41,199 nt of DNA from an uncultured Eubacterium sp. (GTDB taxonomy: Bacteria > Bacillota > Clostridia > Lachnospirales > Lachnospiraceae). The notes beneath the pieces were generated by a model. The model had not been told where the DNA came from. It worked only from the letters and a program-made list of their open reading frames with translations, and searched no databases. Positions 24,691-33,524 of this stretch are shown here, in pieces (positions within the stretch are counted from its first letter, which is position 1; each line of letters starts with the position of its first letter). The translations under genes were made by a program, and so were the position numbers. The DNA lies in NCBI GenBank assembly GCA_949959185.1, contig CATLIX010000029.1, positions 1 through 41,199 on the forward strand, written 5' to 3'.

Positions 24691-25722
24691 TTGAAAAAAT
24701 CAGCTTTGACAACACTTTGTTATATAGAACAGGACGATTGCTATCTGATGCTCCATCGGGTGAAAAAACAGGTGGATGTGAACAAAGATAAATGGATTGG
24801 AATCGGCGGACATTTCGAAGAAGGGGAAAGTCCGGAGGAGTGTCTGTTCCGGGAAGTAAAGGAAGAGACCGGTCTTATACTGACCGGCTTTTCTTTTCGG
24901 GGAATCGTGACCTTTTCGGCGGCAGGCTGGCCCACCGAGTATATGTGTCTTTATACAGCGGACAGCTTTGAGGGAATCCTGACCGACTGCGACGAAGGGA
25001 CGCTGGAATGGGTAGCGAAAAAAGATCTTATGTCTCTGAGTCTGTGGGAGGGGGATAAAATCTTTTTCCGTCTTCTTATGGAAAATATTCCCTTTTTCTC
25101 TCTGAAATTAAGTTATGACGGGGACCGTCTGACAGAAGCGGTGCTGAACGGAAAGCCCATGGAGCTTCTGGAGCTGCGCCGGGAGGACGGAAGCAGAACG
25201 GGAGTGATACGGGAACGCTCCCTGGTTCACGAACTGGGGGATTTGCACGGAACGTCCCATGTGTGGATTGTACGCCCCACAGAGACAGGAAGTTTTGAAG
25301 TCCTGCTGCAGAAACGAAGTTCCGGAAAAGATTCCTATCCGGGCTGTTATGACATCTCCTCCGCAGGACATGTACCTGCCGGAGGTAATTACCTGGACTC
25401 AGCGTTGCGGGAACTGGAGGAGGAGCTGGGAATCCGGGCATGTCCGGAGGATTTGCAGGAGCTCTTTCTTCACAGAGGTTACGCAGAATCAGAATTTTAT
25501 GGAAAACCCTTTAAAAATGCCGAAGTCACCATGGTGTATCTCTATAGCTGCCCGGTGAATCTGTCGGATTTAACGCTTCAGAAAGAAGAAGTGGAAGCAG
25601 TATGCTGGATGGAATATGAAACATTACTGGCAAAGGTACGGAAAGAAGCTGCACAGGGGAAAGCGGAGAATTACTGTATTTTCCTGGATGAACTGGAAAA
25701 GCTGGGAGAATATCTGAGATAA
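24691..25722 (+). CDS. Double-Nudix hydrolase fusion
   Basis: 343 aa with two Nudix domains. The first (about 1-130) is MutT/8-oxo-dGTPase-like with a perfect Nudix box, GHFEEGESPEECLFREV then KEETGL. The second (about 165-335) is of the IPP-isomerase/YfcD type: GHVPAGGNYLDSALREL then EEELGI, where the usual Glu after the first six residues is Gly. The first half probably cleans oxidised nucleotides; the second domain's substrate is unknown. The start is TTG at 24691, after an AGAGG site. The 3' end overlaps the convergent glycosylase gene by 52 nt. Confidence 0.85.
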   Translation: MKKSALTTLCYIEQDDCYLMLHRVKKQVDVNKDKWIGIGGHFEEGESPEECLFREVKEETGLILTGFSFRGIVTFSAAGWPTEYMCLYTADSFEGILTDCDEGTLEWVAKKDLMSLSLWEGDKIFFRLLMENIPFFSLKLSYDGDRLTEAVLNGKPMELLELRREDGSRTGVIRERSLVHELGDLHGTSHVWIVRPTETGSFEVLLQKRSSGKDSYPGCYDISSAGHVPAGGNYLDSALRELEEELGIRACPEDLQELFLHRGYAESEFYGKPFKNAEVTMVYLYSCPVNLSDLTLQKEEVEAVCWMEYETLLAKVRKEAAQGKAENYCIFLDELEKLGEYLR

Positions 25723-26252
25723 CTTCCGATTTCCTGCCTCCAGCAGTCCGTCAGACGTTCCAGGCTCCAGGCAGCGTTGGCGGGACTGGTGGAAGGAAGT
25801 TTGCGGATGGAACACAGCGATTCTGCCTCAGGTTTGCTGCCGGCATATGTGGAAAGGAGCAGAGGACGGGTGTATTTCTGAAAGAGTTCGCAGGCTTTTG
25901 CTCCGTTTCCGAAGACAGCGGTGACGGAGGTCTGCTCCAGCAGACCGGGGATATCGGCGGGAACCACATTTCGGATGCTGCTGTCAGAAGAACCGATGAT
26001 TTCACAGCTCTGAATTACGTCCCAGACAGCGATTTGATGGCTCAGCAGCAGGTGCTTTTTCTCCGGAATGGTGATGGGAACCGGTTCCTGTGTAACTGCA
26101 GCCAGAACTTTCCAGAAGCGGTTTTGGGGATGGCCGTAATAAAAATGCTGCGCTCTGGATTTGACGGAAGGGAAAGTGCCCAGAATCAGGATTCTGGAGT
26201 TACTGTCATATACAGGTTCAAATTCGTGAGTGTGCTGATGGTATTCTGCCAT
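25671..26252 (-). CDS. DNA-deoxyinosine glycosylase (UDG superfamily)
   Basis: 193 aa. The motif GTFPSVKSRA, followed by FYYGHPQNRFW, is the hallmark of this uracil-DNA-glycosylase-like group, which removes hypoxanthine (deaminated adenine) from DNA. AVWDVIQSCEI and LPSTSPANAAW supply the other conserved blocks. The ATG at 26252 follows AAAGGAA; an ATG nine codons upstream has no site. The last ~17 residues (Ser/Arg-rich) are antisense to the end of the Nudix gene and extend past the normal family end, as if the original stop had been lost. Confidence 0.88.
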   Translation of the reverse strand: MAEYHQHTHEFEPVYDSNSRILILGTFPSVKSRAQHFYYGHPQNRFWKVLAAVTQEPVPITIPEKKHLLLSHQIAVWDVIQSCEIIGSSDSSIRNVVPADIPGLLEQTSVTAVFGNGAKACELFQKYTRPLLLSTYAGSKPEAESLCSIRKLPSTSPANAAWSLERLTDCWRQEIGSYLRYSPSFSSSSRKIQ

Positions 26253-26384
26253 GGGAAATTCCTTTCTGTAGTGCTGCATGTAGTTTCATGTTTCCGGTGA
26301 TTCGGGTGTCGGAAAAGTTCTTCTGGTACCCTGATTATTATAAAGGATTTTTCCCGGAATTTCCAGCAAAATTATAATGGAGGG

Positions 26385-26526
26385 GAACAGTTCAGCCTGC
26401 GGCTTCCCTGTTACAGAATCCGGCCCATGTAAAGTTTGCTTTCAGCAAAGGGCCGGATTCTCTGGCTGTATTCACACATTTTTACGGACTTTGCAGCAGG
26501 TGCAAAGTCCTGGGCTGAACTGTTAC
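26385..26526. mobile_element. IS66-type MITE, copy 2 (142 nt, in the araC-type leader)
   Basis: The ends GAACAGTTCAGCC (26385-26397) and GGCTGAACTGTTAC (26513-26526) are inverted repeats. ATGGAGGG flanks both sides (26377-26384 and 26528-26535), a perfect 8-bp duplication. Inside are two strong hairpins, AGAATCCGGCCC/GGGCCGGATTCT and GGACTTTGCA/TGCAAAGTCC with loop GCAGG. No open frame. Confidence 0.8.
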
Positions 26527-26542
26527 GATGGAGGGACAATAT

Positions 26543-27430
26543 ATGGAAAACGCATATGTATTGCAGCTGACGGGAGCGAAATTTAAAGATTTGTATCTGT
26601 GCTTTTGCGGAATGTCTGACTGCGAGCCCAACCACAGCTTCGGCCCGGCGGTCCGGCCAAATTATATTATCCACTATATTCTGTGGGGAAAGGGCATATA
26701 CCAGGTGGGAGACCATAAGTATGAGCTGCAGCAGGGCCAGGGTTTTCTGATTGAGCCGGAAGCGGTGACTTTTTATAAAGCGGATGAGAAGAATCCCTGG
26801 TCTTATCTGTGGATTGGATTTGCCGGAGAACAGGCGGAGGAGTATCTGCAGGATTTGGGGCTGAACAGCAATCAGCTGGTGTTTCAGAGTGAACAGGGGA
26901 AGGATTTGAAGCGGATTGTGGCAAAAATGTTAAGCTACCATTCCGCCTCCGGAACAGACCAGTATTACCTCCAGAGTCTTCTGTATGAATTTTTTGCAGT
27001 GCTGACCAAAGACGCCAGACTTGCAGATGTGACAAAAGAGACGAAAGAAAGTATTTATGTGCAGAAATCCATCAATTTTATCCGGAATAATTATTCTGCC
27101 GGAATCGGGGTACAGGATATTGCGGATCATGTCTGTGTGAGCCGCAGTTATCTCTACAAGCTGTTTGAGGAAACCCTTCAGATGTCTCCCAAAGATTTTC
27201 TGACTCAGTTTCAGATTTCCAGATCCAAAGAACTCCTTGTGGTGACAGATTTGTCCATCGAAGGAGTTGCCATGTCCTGCGGGTACGGCGACGCTCTGGT
27301 GTATTCCAAAACATTTAAAAAGATTATGGGTATGCCGCCCAGCGTATACCGCAAAACCCACCGCAGGGAAGTTCGGGAGCACCTGGAATCTCAGGAACAG
27401 AAACTGGCGAAGCTGCTGGAAACATTTTGA
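26543..27430 (+). CDS. AraC-family regulator of the alpha-galactoside operon
   Basis: 295 aa. The N-terminal cupin-like AraC-binding domain (about 5-150) has IIHYILWGKGIYQVG and QGFLIEPEAVTFYKAD. Two C-terminal helix-turn-helix motifs (about 185-280) contain GIGVQDIADHVCVSRSYLYK and SIEGVAMSCGYGDALVYSKTFKK. This is the MsmR/RafR-like layout of sugar-responsive activators. The start at 26543 follows GGAGGG; that ribosome site is the right-hand copy of the mobile element's target duplication. It lies 126 nt upstream of the transporter gene, which it probably activates in response to melibiose or raffinose-type sugars. Confidence 0.9.
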   Translation: MENAYVLQLTGAKFKDLYLCFCGMSDCEPNHSFGPAVRPNYIIHYILWGKGIYQVGDHKYELQQGQGFLIEPEAVTFYKADEKNPWSYLWIGFAGEQAEEYLQDLGLNSNQLVFQSEQGKDLKRIVAKMLSYHSASGTDQYYLQSLLYEFFAVLTKDARLADVTKETKESIYVQKSINFIRNNYSAGIGVQDIADHVCVSRSYLYKLFEETLQMSPKDFLTQFQISRSKELLVVTDLSIEGVAMSCGYGDALVYSKTFKKIMGMPPSVYRKTHRREVREHLESQEQKLAKLLETF

Positions 27431-27471
27431 CTGATTTTCAAAACAAAACTTTCTAACGGGCCAGGGAAAAA

Positions 27472-27504
27472 TATACTATAATGAAATCATCTTAAGAAGA
27501 TGAT
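27472..27504 (+). promoter_or_regulatory. Candidate activator-dependent promoter and palindrome before the GPH transporter
   Basis: TATAAT (27477-27482) overlaps TATACT (27472-27477), but neither has a good -35 box, as expected for an AraC-activated promoter. Right after it, ATCATCTT (27486-27493) and AAGATGAT (27497-27504) form an inverted repeat that could be an operator or a transcript hairpin. The role is inferred from position only. Confidence 0.45.
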
Positions 27505-27556
27505 GTGCACAGCATTTTCAAGGGGAAATTCATTAAAATTACATTGGAGGTAAATT

Positions 27557-28966
27557 ATGAATATGCAGAGTGAAAATGTTGGAAAGACACAGTATAAACA
27601 TGTGTCTGCAAGGGAAAAGTATTGTTTCGGGATCGGTGCAATTGGAAAAGATGCAATCTGTAACTTGGTTGGAGCATTCCTGATGCTGTATTTTACGGAT
27701 ACCCTGTATCTGGCCCCGGCTTTTGTAGGCGTACTGTTCTTTGTGGCAAGAATATGGGATGCGGTAAACGACCCGGTCATGGGCATGATTGTGGATAATA
27801 CCCGTACGAAATACGGAAAATTCCGTATCTGGCTGATTATCGGAACACTGATAAACTCCGTCGTATTTGTACTTCTGTTCCACAGCTTTAACTTAAAGGG
27901 AACCGCACTGTATGTATACGTTTCCGTTATGTATATTCTGTATGGCATGACATATACCATCATGGACGTACCTTACTGGTCCTGGCTTCCGAACCTGACC
28001 AACGATCCTCGCGAACGTGAAAAGATTTCCGTTATCCCAAGATTTTTTGCAAGCCTTGCAGGATTCTCCGTAGCAACATTTGGACTGTATATTATCTTCG
28101 GTCTGAATGAGATGGCGGGAGAGACCAACAAATATGCAGAGACCGGTTATACCCTGTTTGCAGTTATCATCGCAGTTATTTTTATTATCGCTATCGGAAT
28201 TACCGTATTTAATGTAAAAGAAGAATCCACGCTGAATGCAAAGGTTCAGAAAACCAACTTAAAGCAGGCCCTTACCGTAATTGTGAAAAATGATCAGCTT
28301 GTGGCTTTTATCGGACTGCTGCTTACCTTTAACCTCTGTACGCAGATTGCAAAGAGCTTTGCGGTTTACTATTTCAAAAACGTGTGCGGCAACGAATATC
28401 TGTACTCCATTTTCGGAATGGCAATTATTGCAGAAATGCTGGGACTGGTATGCTTCCCCAGAATTGCCGCAAAAATGGGAAGGGAAAAAGTATACTTCTG
28501 TGCCTGCGTTATGCCGATTATCGGGCTGATTCTTCTTGGAGCTTCCGGTTACATTGCTCCCACCAATGCGGTGCTGGTAGTTATCTGCTGTGCCATCCTG
28601 TTTTTCGGCTCCGGCCTGTCACTGGGGGTAACCACCTGCTGTATGGCGGATGTTATCGACTATGGCGAAGTGAAATTCGGCGTCCGCAATGAAAGCGTTA
28701 CCTGTTCCGCCCAGACATTCCTGATGAAAGCAGCGATGGCTGCAGCAGGAGGCCTGACCGGTGTGGGACTTGAAATCGTGGGATATGAGGCAAAGGCAGA
28801 AGTACAGTCAGCAGGAACTGTTTTTGGGATTCGTATTCTGATGATTGTGATTCCCATCATTCTGGCAGCTCTGAGTTATTTCATCTACAGAAAATTCTAC
28901 ACTCTGAAAGGGGATAAAATGGAAGAAGTGGCTCTGAAACTGCAGGAAATGCACAAAAATGACTAA
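27557..28966 (+). CDS. GPH-family sugar:cation symporter (MelB-like)
   Basis: 469 aa with about twelve membrane helices. The family signatures are present: FGIGAIGKDAICNLVGAFLM in helix I, ARIWDAVNDPVMGMIVDNTRTKYGKFR in the first loop, and the TYTIMDVPYWSWLPNLT region. The loop between helices 6 and 7 is short and charged. It imports glycosides with Na+ or H+ across the inner membrane. Location between an AraC regulator and a GH36 alpha-galactosidase points to melibiose or related alpha-galactosides, which enter unmodified and are cut inside. TTGGAGG precedes the ATG at good spacing. Confidence 0.92.
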   Translation: MNMQSENVGKTQYKHVSAREKYCFGIGAIGKDAICNLVGAFLMLYFTDTLYLAPAFVGVLFFVARIWDAVNDPVMGMIVDNTRTKYGKFRIWLIIGTLINSVVFVLLFHSFNLKGTALYVYVSVMYILYGMTYTIMDVPYWSWLPNLTNDPREREKISVIPRFFASLAGFSVATFGLYIIFGLNEMAGETNKYAETGYTLFAVIIAVIFIIAIGITVFNVKEESTLNAKVQKTNLKQALTVIVKNDQLVAFIGLLLTFNLCTQIAKSFAVYYFKNVCGNEYLYSIFGMAIIAEMLGLVCFPRIAAKMGREKVYFCACVMPIIGLILLGASGYIAPTNAVLVVICCAILFFGSGLSLGVTTCCMADVIDYGEVKFGVRNESVTCSAQTFLMKAAMAAAGGLTGVGLEIVGYEAKAEVQSAGTVFGIRILMIVIPIILAALSYFIYRKFYTLKGDKMEEVALKLQEMHKND

Positions 28967-29003
28967 AGGCAGAAGATTTGCCATAACATCAGGGAGGTAG
29001 GCA

Positions 29004-31241
29004 ATGAGCATTATTTATCATGAAGAAACAAAGGTATTTCATTTACATAACGGCGAAATCAGTTATATTATGATGATTCTTCCCAACGGGCAGATGGGGC
29101 ACCTCTATTTCGGGAAAAAAATTCATGACAGGGAAAATTTCGGGGATTTGCTGGAAACAGCGCCCCGCCCCATGTCCTCCTGTACCTTTGAGGGAAATAA
29201 AGCATTTTCCCTGGAACATATCAAACAGGAGCTGCCCGTCTATGGAACCGGAGATTACAGAAGCCCGGCTGTGGAGGTAATCCAGGAAAACGGCAGCAGG
29301 ATTTCAGATTTTCAGTATCATTCCCATCATGTGGAAGCCGGAAAGCCGGAGCTTCCGGGGCTTCCGGCCACCTATGCGGAAGATTCCAAAGAGGCGGAAA
29401 CCCTTGTGCTGAATCTTTATGATTCTGTGACCGGAATCCGGGCGGAAATGTTTTATACCATTTTCGCTGGAAGGCCGGTGCTGGCCAGAAGTGTCCGTTA
29501 CATCAACAACGGAAACAGGCCGGTACAGCTTGGGAGAGCCATGAGCCTTTGCCTGGACCTTCCGGACTGTGCGTACGACTGGGTACAGTTTTCCGGCGCA
29601 TGGGCAAGGGAACGGCATGTGAAAACGCGCCGTCTTACCATGGGGGTGCAGTCTGTGGGCAGTATGCGGGGCAATTCTTCCCATGAGCACAATCCGTTCC
29701 TGATTTTAAAGCGTCCGGATACGGGGGAACAGCAGGGAGAGGCCATAGGGTTCAGTTTTGTATACAGCGGCAATTTCCTGATGCAGGCGGAGGTGGACGC
29801 CCATGACAATACCAGGGTGCTGGTGGGCATTCATCCCGATACCTTTGCATGGCATCTGGAGCCGGAAGAAAGTTTCCAGACCCCGGAGGCAGTGATGGTA
29901 TATACGGATTCCGGTTTGAACCATATGAGCCAGACGTTCCATCAGTTATTTCAGAAAAGACTGGCAAGGGGTTACTGGCGTGACCGTGTCCGTCCCATCT
30001 TAATCAATAACTGGGAAGCTACGTATTTTGATTTTACCGAAGATAAGCTGGTACATATTGCAAAAAAGGCAAAAGAGTGCGGCGTGGAGCTGTTTGTACT
30101 GGACGACGGATGGTTCGGCGCCAGAAGCAATGATTTTGCGGGCCTTGGCGACTGGGAGGCCAACAGAGAGCGCCTGGCCAACGGAATTACCGGGCTGGCA
30201 GAGCGGATGGAGCAGATTGGCATGAAGTTCGGCCTGTGGTTTGAGCCGGAAATGGTGAACAAAGATTCCGACTTATACCGGAGCCATCCCGACTGGATTC
30301 TGCAGGTTCCCGGCAGAGCCAATACCCATGGCAGAAACCAGTATGTGCTGGATTTCTCCAGAAAAGAAGTGGTGGACCGTATTTTTGAAATGATGGCAAA
30401 AATCCTGCGGGAAGCAAAAGTATCCTATATTAAATGGGATATGAACCGGAGCATTACGGAATGTTTCAGTCAGGCTTACAGCCCAGAGCGGCAGGGCGAG
30501 ATTTTCCATCGTTATATTCTGGGAGTATACGATTTGTATGACCGTCTGACCAGGGAATTTCCGGAGGTGTTGTTTGAGTCCTGCGCCAGCGGCGGCGGCC
30601 GGTTTGACCCAGGCATTCTCTATTATGCGCCCCAGGGCTGGGCCAGCGACAATTCCGATGCAGTGGAGCGTATGAAAATTCAGTATGGTACTTCCATGTG
30701 TTATCCTGTCAGCAGTATGGGCAGCCATGTGTCAGTGATACCAAACCATCAGGTGTTCCGCAATACGCCGCTGCACACCAGAGCAAATGTGGCATACTTC
30801 GGAACCTTCGGCTATGAGCTGGATTTGAATAAACTGACGGAAGAAGAAATTGAAGAAGTGAAAGAGCAGATTGCTTTTATGAAAGAATACCGCAGCCTCC
30901 TGCAGTTCGGCACCTTCTACCGGCTGAAAAGCCCCTTTGAGGGAAATGAAATGGCCTGGATGGCAGTCAGCGAGGATAAAAAAACAGCAGTGGTGGGCTG
31001 GTACCGGGTGCTGAATGTGGTAAATGACCGTTTTACACGGGTAAAACTGCAGGGTCTGAATGAAAATTTCTGTTATGAAAACAGCCGGGACGGTTCCAGA
31101 GTTTACGGAGATGAGCTGATGAATATGGGACTGAATACTTCAGACGCCACAGCAGGGCAGACGCCGGACGATCAGGCGCCCTGTACGGATTTTGAGTCGA
31201 GGATTTATATTCTGAAAGCAGTGGGACAGGTGGAAGCATGA
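29004..31241 (+). CDS. Alpha-galactosidase, GH36
   Basis: 745 aa, the usual size for bacterial GH36. The N-terminal beta-supersandwich domain (about 1-330) is followed by the TIM barrel (about 335-650), with LDDGWFGAR, GLWFEPEMV, the nucleophile D479 in YIKWDMNR, FESCASGGGRFD, and acid/base D549 in WASDNSDAVERM. A C-terminal beta domain closes the protein. It has no signal peptide, so it acts in the cytoplasm on imported melibiose or raffinose-family sugars, releasing galactose. AGGGAGG lies before the ATG. Its end overlaps the next start by 4 nt. Confidence 0.96.
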   Translation: MSIIYHEETKVFHLHNGEISYIMMILPNGQMGHLYFGKKIHDRENFGDLLETAPRPMSSCTFEGNKAFSLEHIKQELPVYGTGDYRSPAVEVIQENGSRISDFQYHSHHVEAGKPELPGLPATYAEDSKEAETLVLNLYDSVTGIRAEMFYTIFAGRPVLARSVRYINNGNRPVQLGRAMSLCLDLPDCAYDWVQFSGAWARERHVKTRRLTMGVQSVGSMRGNSSHEHNPFLILKRPDTGEQQGEAIGFSFVYSGNFLMQAEVDAHDNTRVLVGIHPDTFAWHLEPEESFQTPEAVMVYTDSGLNHMSQTFHQLFQKRLARGYWRDRVRPILINNWEATYFDFTEDKLVHIAKKAKECGVELFVLDDGWFGARSNDFAGLGDWEANRERLANGITGLAERMEQIGMKFGLWFEPEMVNKDSDLYRSHPDWILQVPGRANTHGRNQYVLDFSRKEVVDRIFEMMAKILREAKVSYIKWDMNRSITECFSQAYSPERQGEIFHRYILGVYDLYDRLTREFPEVLFESCASGGGRFDPGILYYAPQGWASDNSDAVERMKIQYGTSMCYPVSSMGSHVSVIPNHQVFRNTPLHTRANVAYFGTFGYELDLNKLTEEEIEEVKEQIAFMKEYRSLLQFGTFYRLKSPFEGNEMAWMAVSEDKKTAVVGWYRVLNVVNDRFTRVKLQGLNENFCYENSRDGSRVYGDELMNMGLNTSDATAGQTPDDQAPCTDFESRIYILKAVGQVEA

Positions 31242-31879
31242 GTGGAAAAGTGAAAAGATTTTGTTTTATGTTATTCGGAATTCTGCTAATCGGAATTTGC
31301 GTGGCAGCTTACCGGATGTCCGGATTCGGGGTGGACCCCTTTACCTGCATGAATCTGGGCATCAGCAAATTTATTCATATGCAGTTTGGAAACTGGCAGT
31401 TAATTGTGAATGTGGTTTTGCTGGTTCTGGTGTTTTTTACGGTCCGTCACTGCATCGGATTGGGAACCGTGGTGAATATGGTCTGTGTGGGCTATATCGC
31501 AGATTTCCTCTGCTGGGTCATGGAAGATGTGGTTCACCTGGAAATGAACTGGGGGCTTAAGATTCTGATGCTTGCCATCGGTCTGCTGTTCGCATCTTCA
31601 GGAGCGGCCATGTACATGGTGGCAGATATGGGAATTGCTCCCTATGACAGTGTGGCCTTTATCATTGAGAAATTCACTAATGGGAAAATCCCCTTTAAAT
31701 ATGGGCGAATCTGTTCCGACGTGGTGGTAATGCTGGTAGGTGTGGGATTCTGCGCGGCCTCCGGCAATTCCATCTGGATGGTGGTGGGACTGGGCACCCT
31801 GCTGAACTCCATGTTTAACGGACCGTTGATACAGTTTTTCCGCGGAAAATTTGAAAAAAGGCTTCCGAAAGAAAATTAA
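31238..31879 (+). CDS. YczE/YyaS-like integral membrane protein
   Basis: 213 aa, about five to six membrane helices, with the family blocks RMSGFGVDPFTCMNLGIS near residue 26 and ADMGIAPYDSVAFII near 130. The two halves look like internal repeats of the same G-x-D/A-P-(F/Y) motif, as in YitT-related proteins. Function unknown; homologues are often placed beside transport or regulatory genes. ATG overlaps the alpha-galactosidase stop (ATGA), so it is translated with that operon, though a direct part in sugar use is not established. A terminator follows. Confidence 0.85.
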   Translation: MSGKVKRFCFMLFGILLIGICVAAYRMSGFGVDPFTCMNLGISKFIHMQFGNWQLIVNVVLLVLVFFTVRHCIGLGTVVNMVCVGYIADFLCWVMEDVVHLEMNWGLKILMLAIGLLFASSGAAMYMVADMGIAPYDSVAFIIEKFTNGKIPFKYGRICSDVVVMLVGVGFCAASGNSIWMVVGLGTLLNSMFNGPLIQFFRGKFEKRLPKEN

Positions 31880-31894
31880 CTGACAGGTAATGTT

Positions 31895-31924
31895 CCCCCG
31901 CAGGGTGTTCTGCGGGGGAGTTTT
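31895..31924 (+). terminator. Terminator of the alpha-galactoside operon
   Basis: CCCCCGCA (31895-31902) pairs with TGCGGGGG (31911-31918) around an 8-nt loop, followed by AGTTTT. The T-run is short but the stem is very strong. Confidence 0.75.
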
Positions 31925-31966
31925 GCATGTAACAGGGCAACTTATCTGAACAGACACTGTTTTCAG

Positions 31967-32000
31967 GTTACTGGAACACCCGCAGGGTGTGAACAGTAAT
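31967..32000. repeat. 34-nt palindromic repeat, copy 2
   Basis: GTTACTG (31967-31973) and CAGTAAT (31994-32000) enclose ACACCC/GGGTGT around CGCA. It differs from the copy at 2987 at only about three positions. Just upstream, 31921-31941 is a reverse-complement match (20 of 21) to the inner left part of the mobile repeat at 33392, so this spot holds scrambled repeat fragments. Confidence 0.7.
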
Positions 32001-32101
32001 GTTTTCAGCAGCAGAACCGAAAACTTCCATGTAAATCTGGTTGTAAACAGCATATCATAGCTGTTATAATATGAAATAAAAAGGATGGGAGAATAATCAA
32101 T

Positions 32102-32521
32102 ATGATTGATTTACTGGATAAAAGCAACTGCCCCGCCATTGAAGAAATAAGCGAGTATGTGAAAAACCCTGTTTTTATGGAATTCTGTTCCGAAATCAGG
32201 AACACATATAACTGCAGGGAAAAAACAGAGTACAGTTCATGCAGCTGGAAAAAGGGATGGAATCTTAAATTTAAAAAAGCCGGAAAAACATTGTGCACCA
32301 TATATCCGGGGGAATATTATTTTACGGTTCTGATTGTGGTTGGCAAAAAAGAAAAAGAGTCTGTGGAGGCAATCCTGCCGGAATGTACTCCGGAACTGTC
32401 TGATATATACCATCGGACACAGGAAGGAAACGGGCAGAGATGGTTAATGATTGAGCTGGAAGACAGGAACGGTCTGTATCAGGATGTTCTGCGTCTGATT
32501 CAGATTTGCGGAAAGAAGTAA
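32102..32521 (+). CDS. DUF3788 family protein
   Basis: 139 aa, cytoplasmic. The pattern of CSWKKGWNLKFKKAGKTLCTIYP and the YYFTVLIVVGKKE strand matches DUF3788 proteins, which are common in Clostridia and sometimes called YdhG/YoaQ-like. Biochemical role unknown. AGGATGGGAG precedes the ATG at suitable distance. It stands alone, facing the SUKH gene, and has repeats on its left side. Its end is followed by 147 nt without a gene, containing only a weak GC hairpin (32623-32651) without T-run. Confidence 0.8.
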   Translation: MIDLLDKSNCPAIEEISEYVKNPVFMEFCSEIRNTYNCREKTEYSSCSWKKGWNLKFKKAGKTLCTIYPGEYYFTVLIVVGKKEKESVEAILPECTPELSDIYHRTQEGNGQRWLMIELEDRNGLYQDVLRLIQICGKK

Positions 32522-32668
32522 AAGAATATAATTATTATTTTCAATTTATCCTGACAAAGTATGGAACGGATGTTGAGAAGAATTTGCCGGATAAAAAATC
32601 AATGATTTTTGAAAGTTTGCATGGTGCCGGTTCCGTTTCCCGGTCGGCACCGCAATATGGTTGCCGAA

Positions 32669-33268
32669 TTAATCTTCCATATCCTCTTCTGATATAAAAT
32701 CATACCCGCGCTCCATCAGCATTTCCAGATATTCCTCAAAGCTGTCGGCAATGATTTCAATTTCATCCGGGTCATGGAGATACCGGGCAATCTGCCCCTT
32801 TTTTCCTTTGGAAGACGGAGAGAAATCAATAAATAACTGGGAGGTGCCGCCATTATTCATACAGTCGGAAAAATGCAGCCAGCACATCTTTTCAGAATCG
32901 TCCGTGATTTTCTCGTCAATGGAAACCTGGTCGAATTCCCGGTCGATATATTCTTCTATCCAGTCAGAATCATCTTTGTCCATCATCTGTTCTGCAGATA
33001 ACAGATAGTAAGGGTATTCTTCCAGGTCAGAGCCCAGAAAGAAAAAAGCGACGGTCTTTTCCCCATATGTTCTCCAGTATGTTCCGTCTGCAAACTCCAG
33101 CAGATGTACCAGACTGTCCGGAATATCCGGGTATAAAGCCCGCAGTTTTTCCAGATGTTCTCTGCTGACCCCATGTACTGTGTGCTCAAAGTCATCCCAT
33201 TGTTCCTGTCCGTGATTGTCATAATATGCCTTTTTGAGGCCTTCCGTATATTTTTGTGCGATATCCAT
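32669..33268 (-). CDS. SMI1/KNR4 (SUKH) family protein
   Basis: 199 aa, acidic. The SUKH-type core begins at about residue 33 with REHLEKLRALYPDIPDSLVHLLEFADG and continues through TVAFFFLGSDLEEYPYYLLSAE. Many bacterial SUKH proteins are immunity proteins that neutralise contact-dependent or polymorphic toxins, but others have different roles. No toxin gene is adjacent, so it would be an orphan. GGGAGG lies before the ATG on the minus strand. The surrounding repeats suggest an accessory patch. Confidence 0.8.
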   Translation of the reverse strand: MDIAQKYTEGLKKAYYDNHGQEQWDDFEHTVHGVSREHLEKLRALYPDIPDSLVHLLEFADGTYWRTYGEKTVAFFFLGSDLEEYPYYLLSAEQMMDKDDSDWIEEYIDREFDQVSIDEKITDDSEKMCWLHFSDCMNNGGTSQLFIDFSPSSKGKKGQIARYLHDPDEIEIIADSFEEYLEMLMERGYDFISEEDMED

Positions 33269-33391
33269 GGTTTCCTCCCTGTTCCGTATGCTTTTTATTC
33301 GTTCCGGCAGACTATAACTTATATTATACAGGGAATTCTCTCTGAAAACAAGTAACTTGCAAATACCGCCGAATCCCTTTATAATTTAATC

Positions 33392-33524
33392 GTAACAGTT
33401 CAGACAAGCTGCCCTGTTACATGCAAAAATCCATTTAAAATTGCTTCGCAATGGGATTTTTGCTCTCCTGAATCATATTCTCACGGTCAGCGCAGCAGGT
33501 GCGCAGACCTGTCTGAACTGTTAC
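33392..33524. mobile_element. IS66-type MITE, copy 3 (133 nt, intact)
   Basis: The 14-bp ends GTAACAGTTCAGAC (33392-33405) and GTCTGAACTGTTAC (33511-33524) are perfect inverted repeats. ATTTAATC flanks both sides (33384-33391 and 33525-33532), a perfect 8-bp duplication. Internal hairpins are GCAAAAATCC/GGATTTTTGC-like and GGTCAGCGCA/TGCGCAGACC with loop GCAGG. GTAA ends plus an 8-bp duplication are features of the IS66 family. No coding capacity. Confidence 0.85.

Noticed and set aside
26340-26378. Promoter for the AraC-type gene (TATAAT at 26373)
   Set aside because: The -10 is good but there is no recognisable -35, and before the element inserted the transcript would have begun at the ribosome site itself.
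32506-32697. 63-aa protein after DUF3788
   Set aside because: It starts inside the DUF3788 gene without a ribosome site and runs antisense into the SUKH gene; composition is not convincing.
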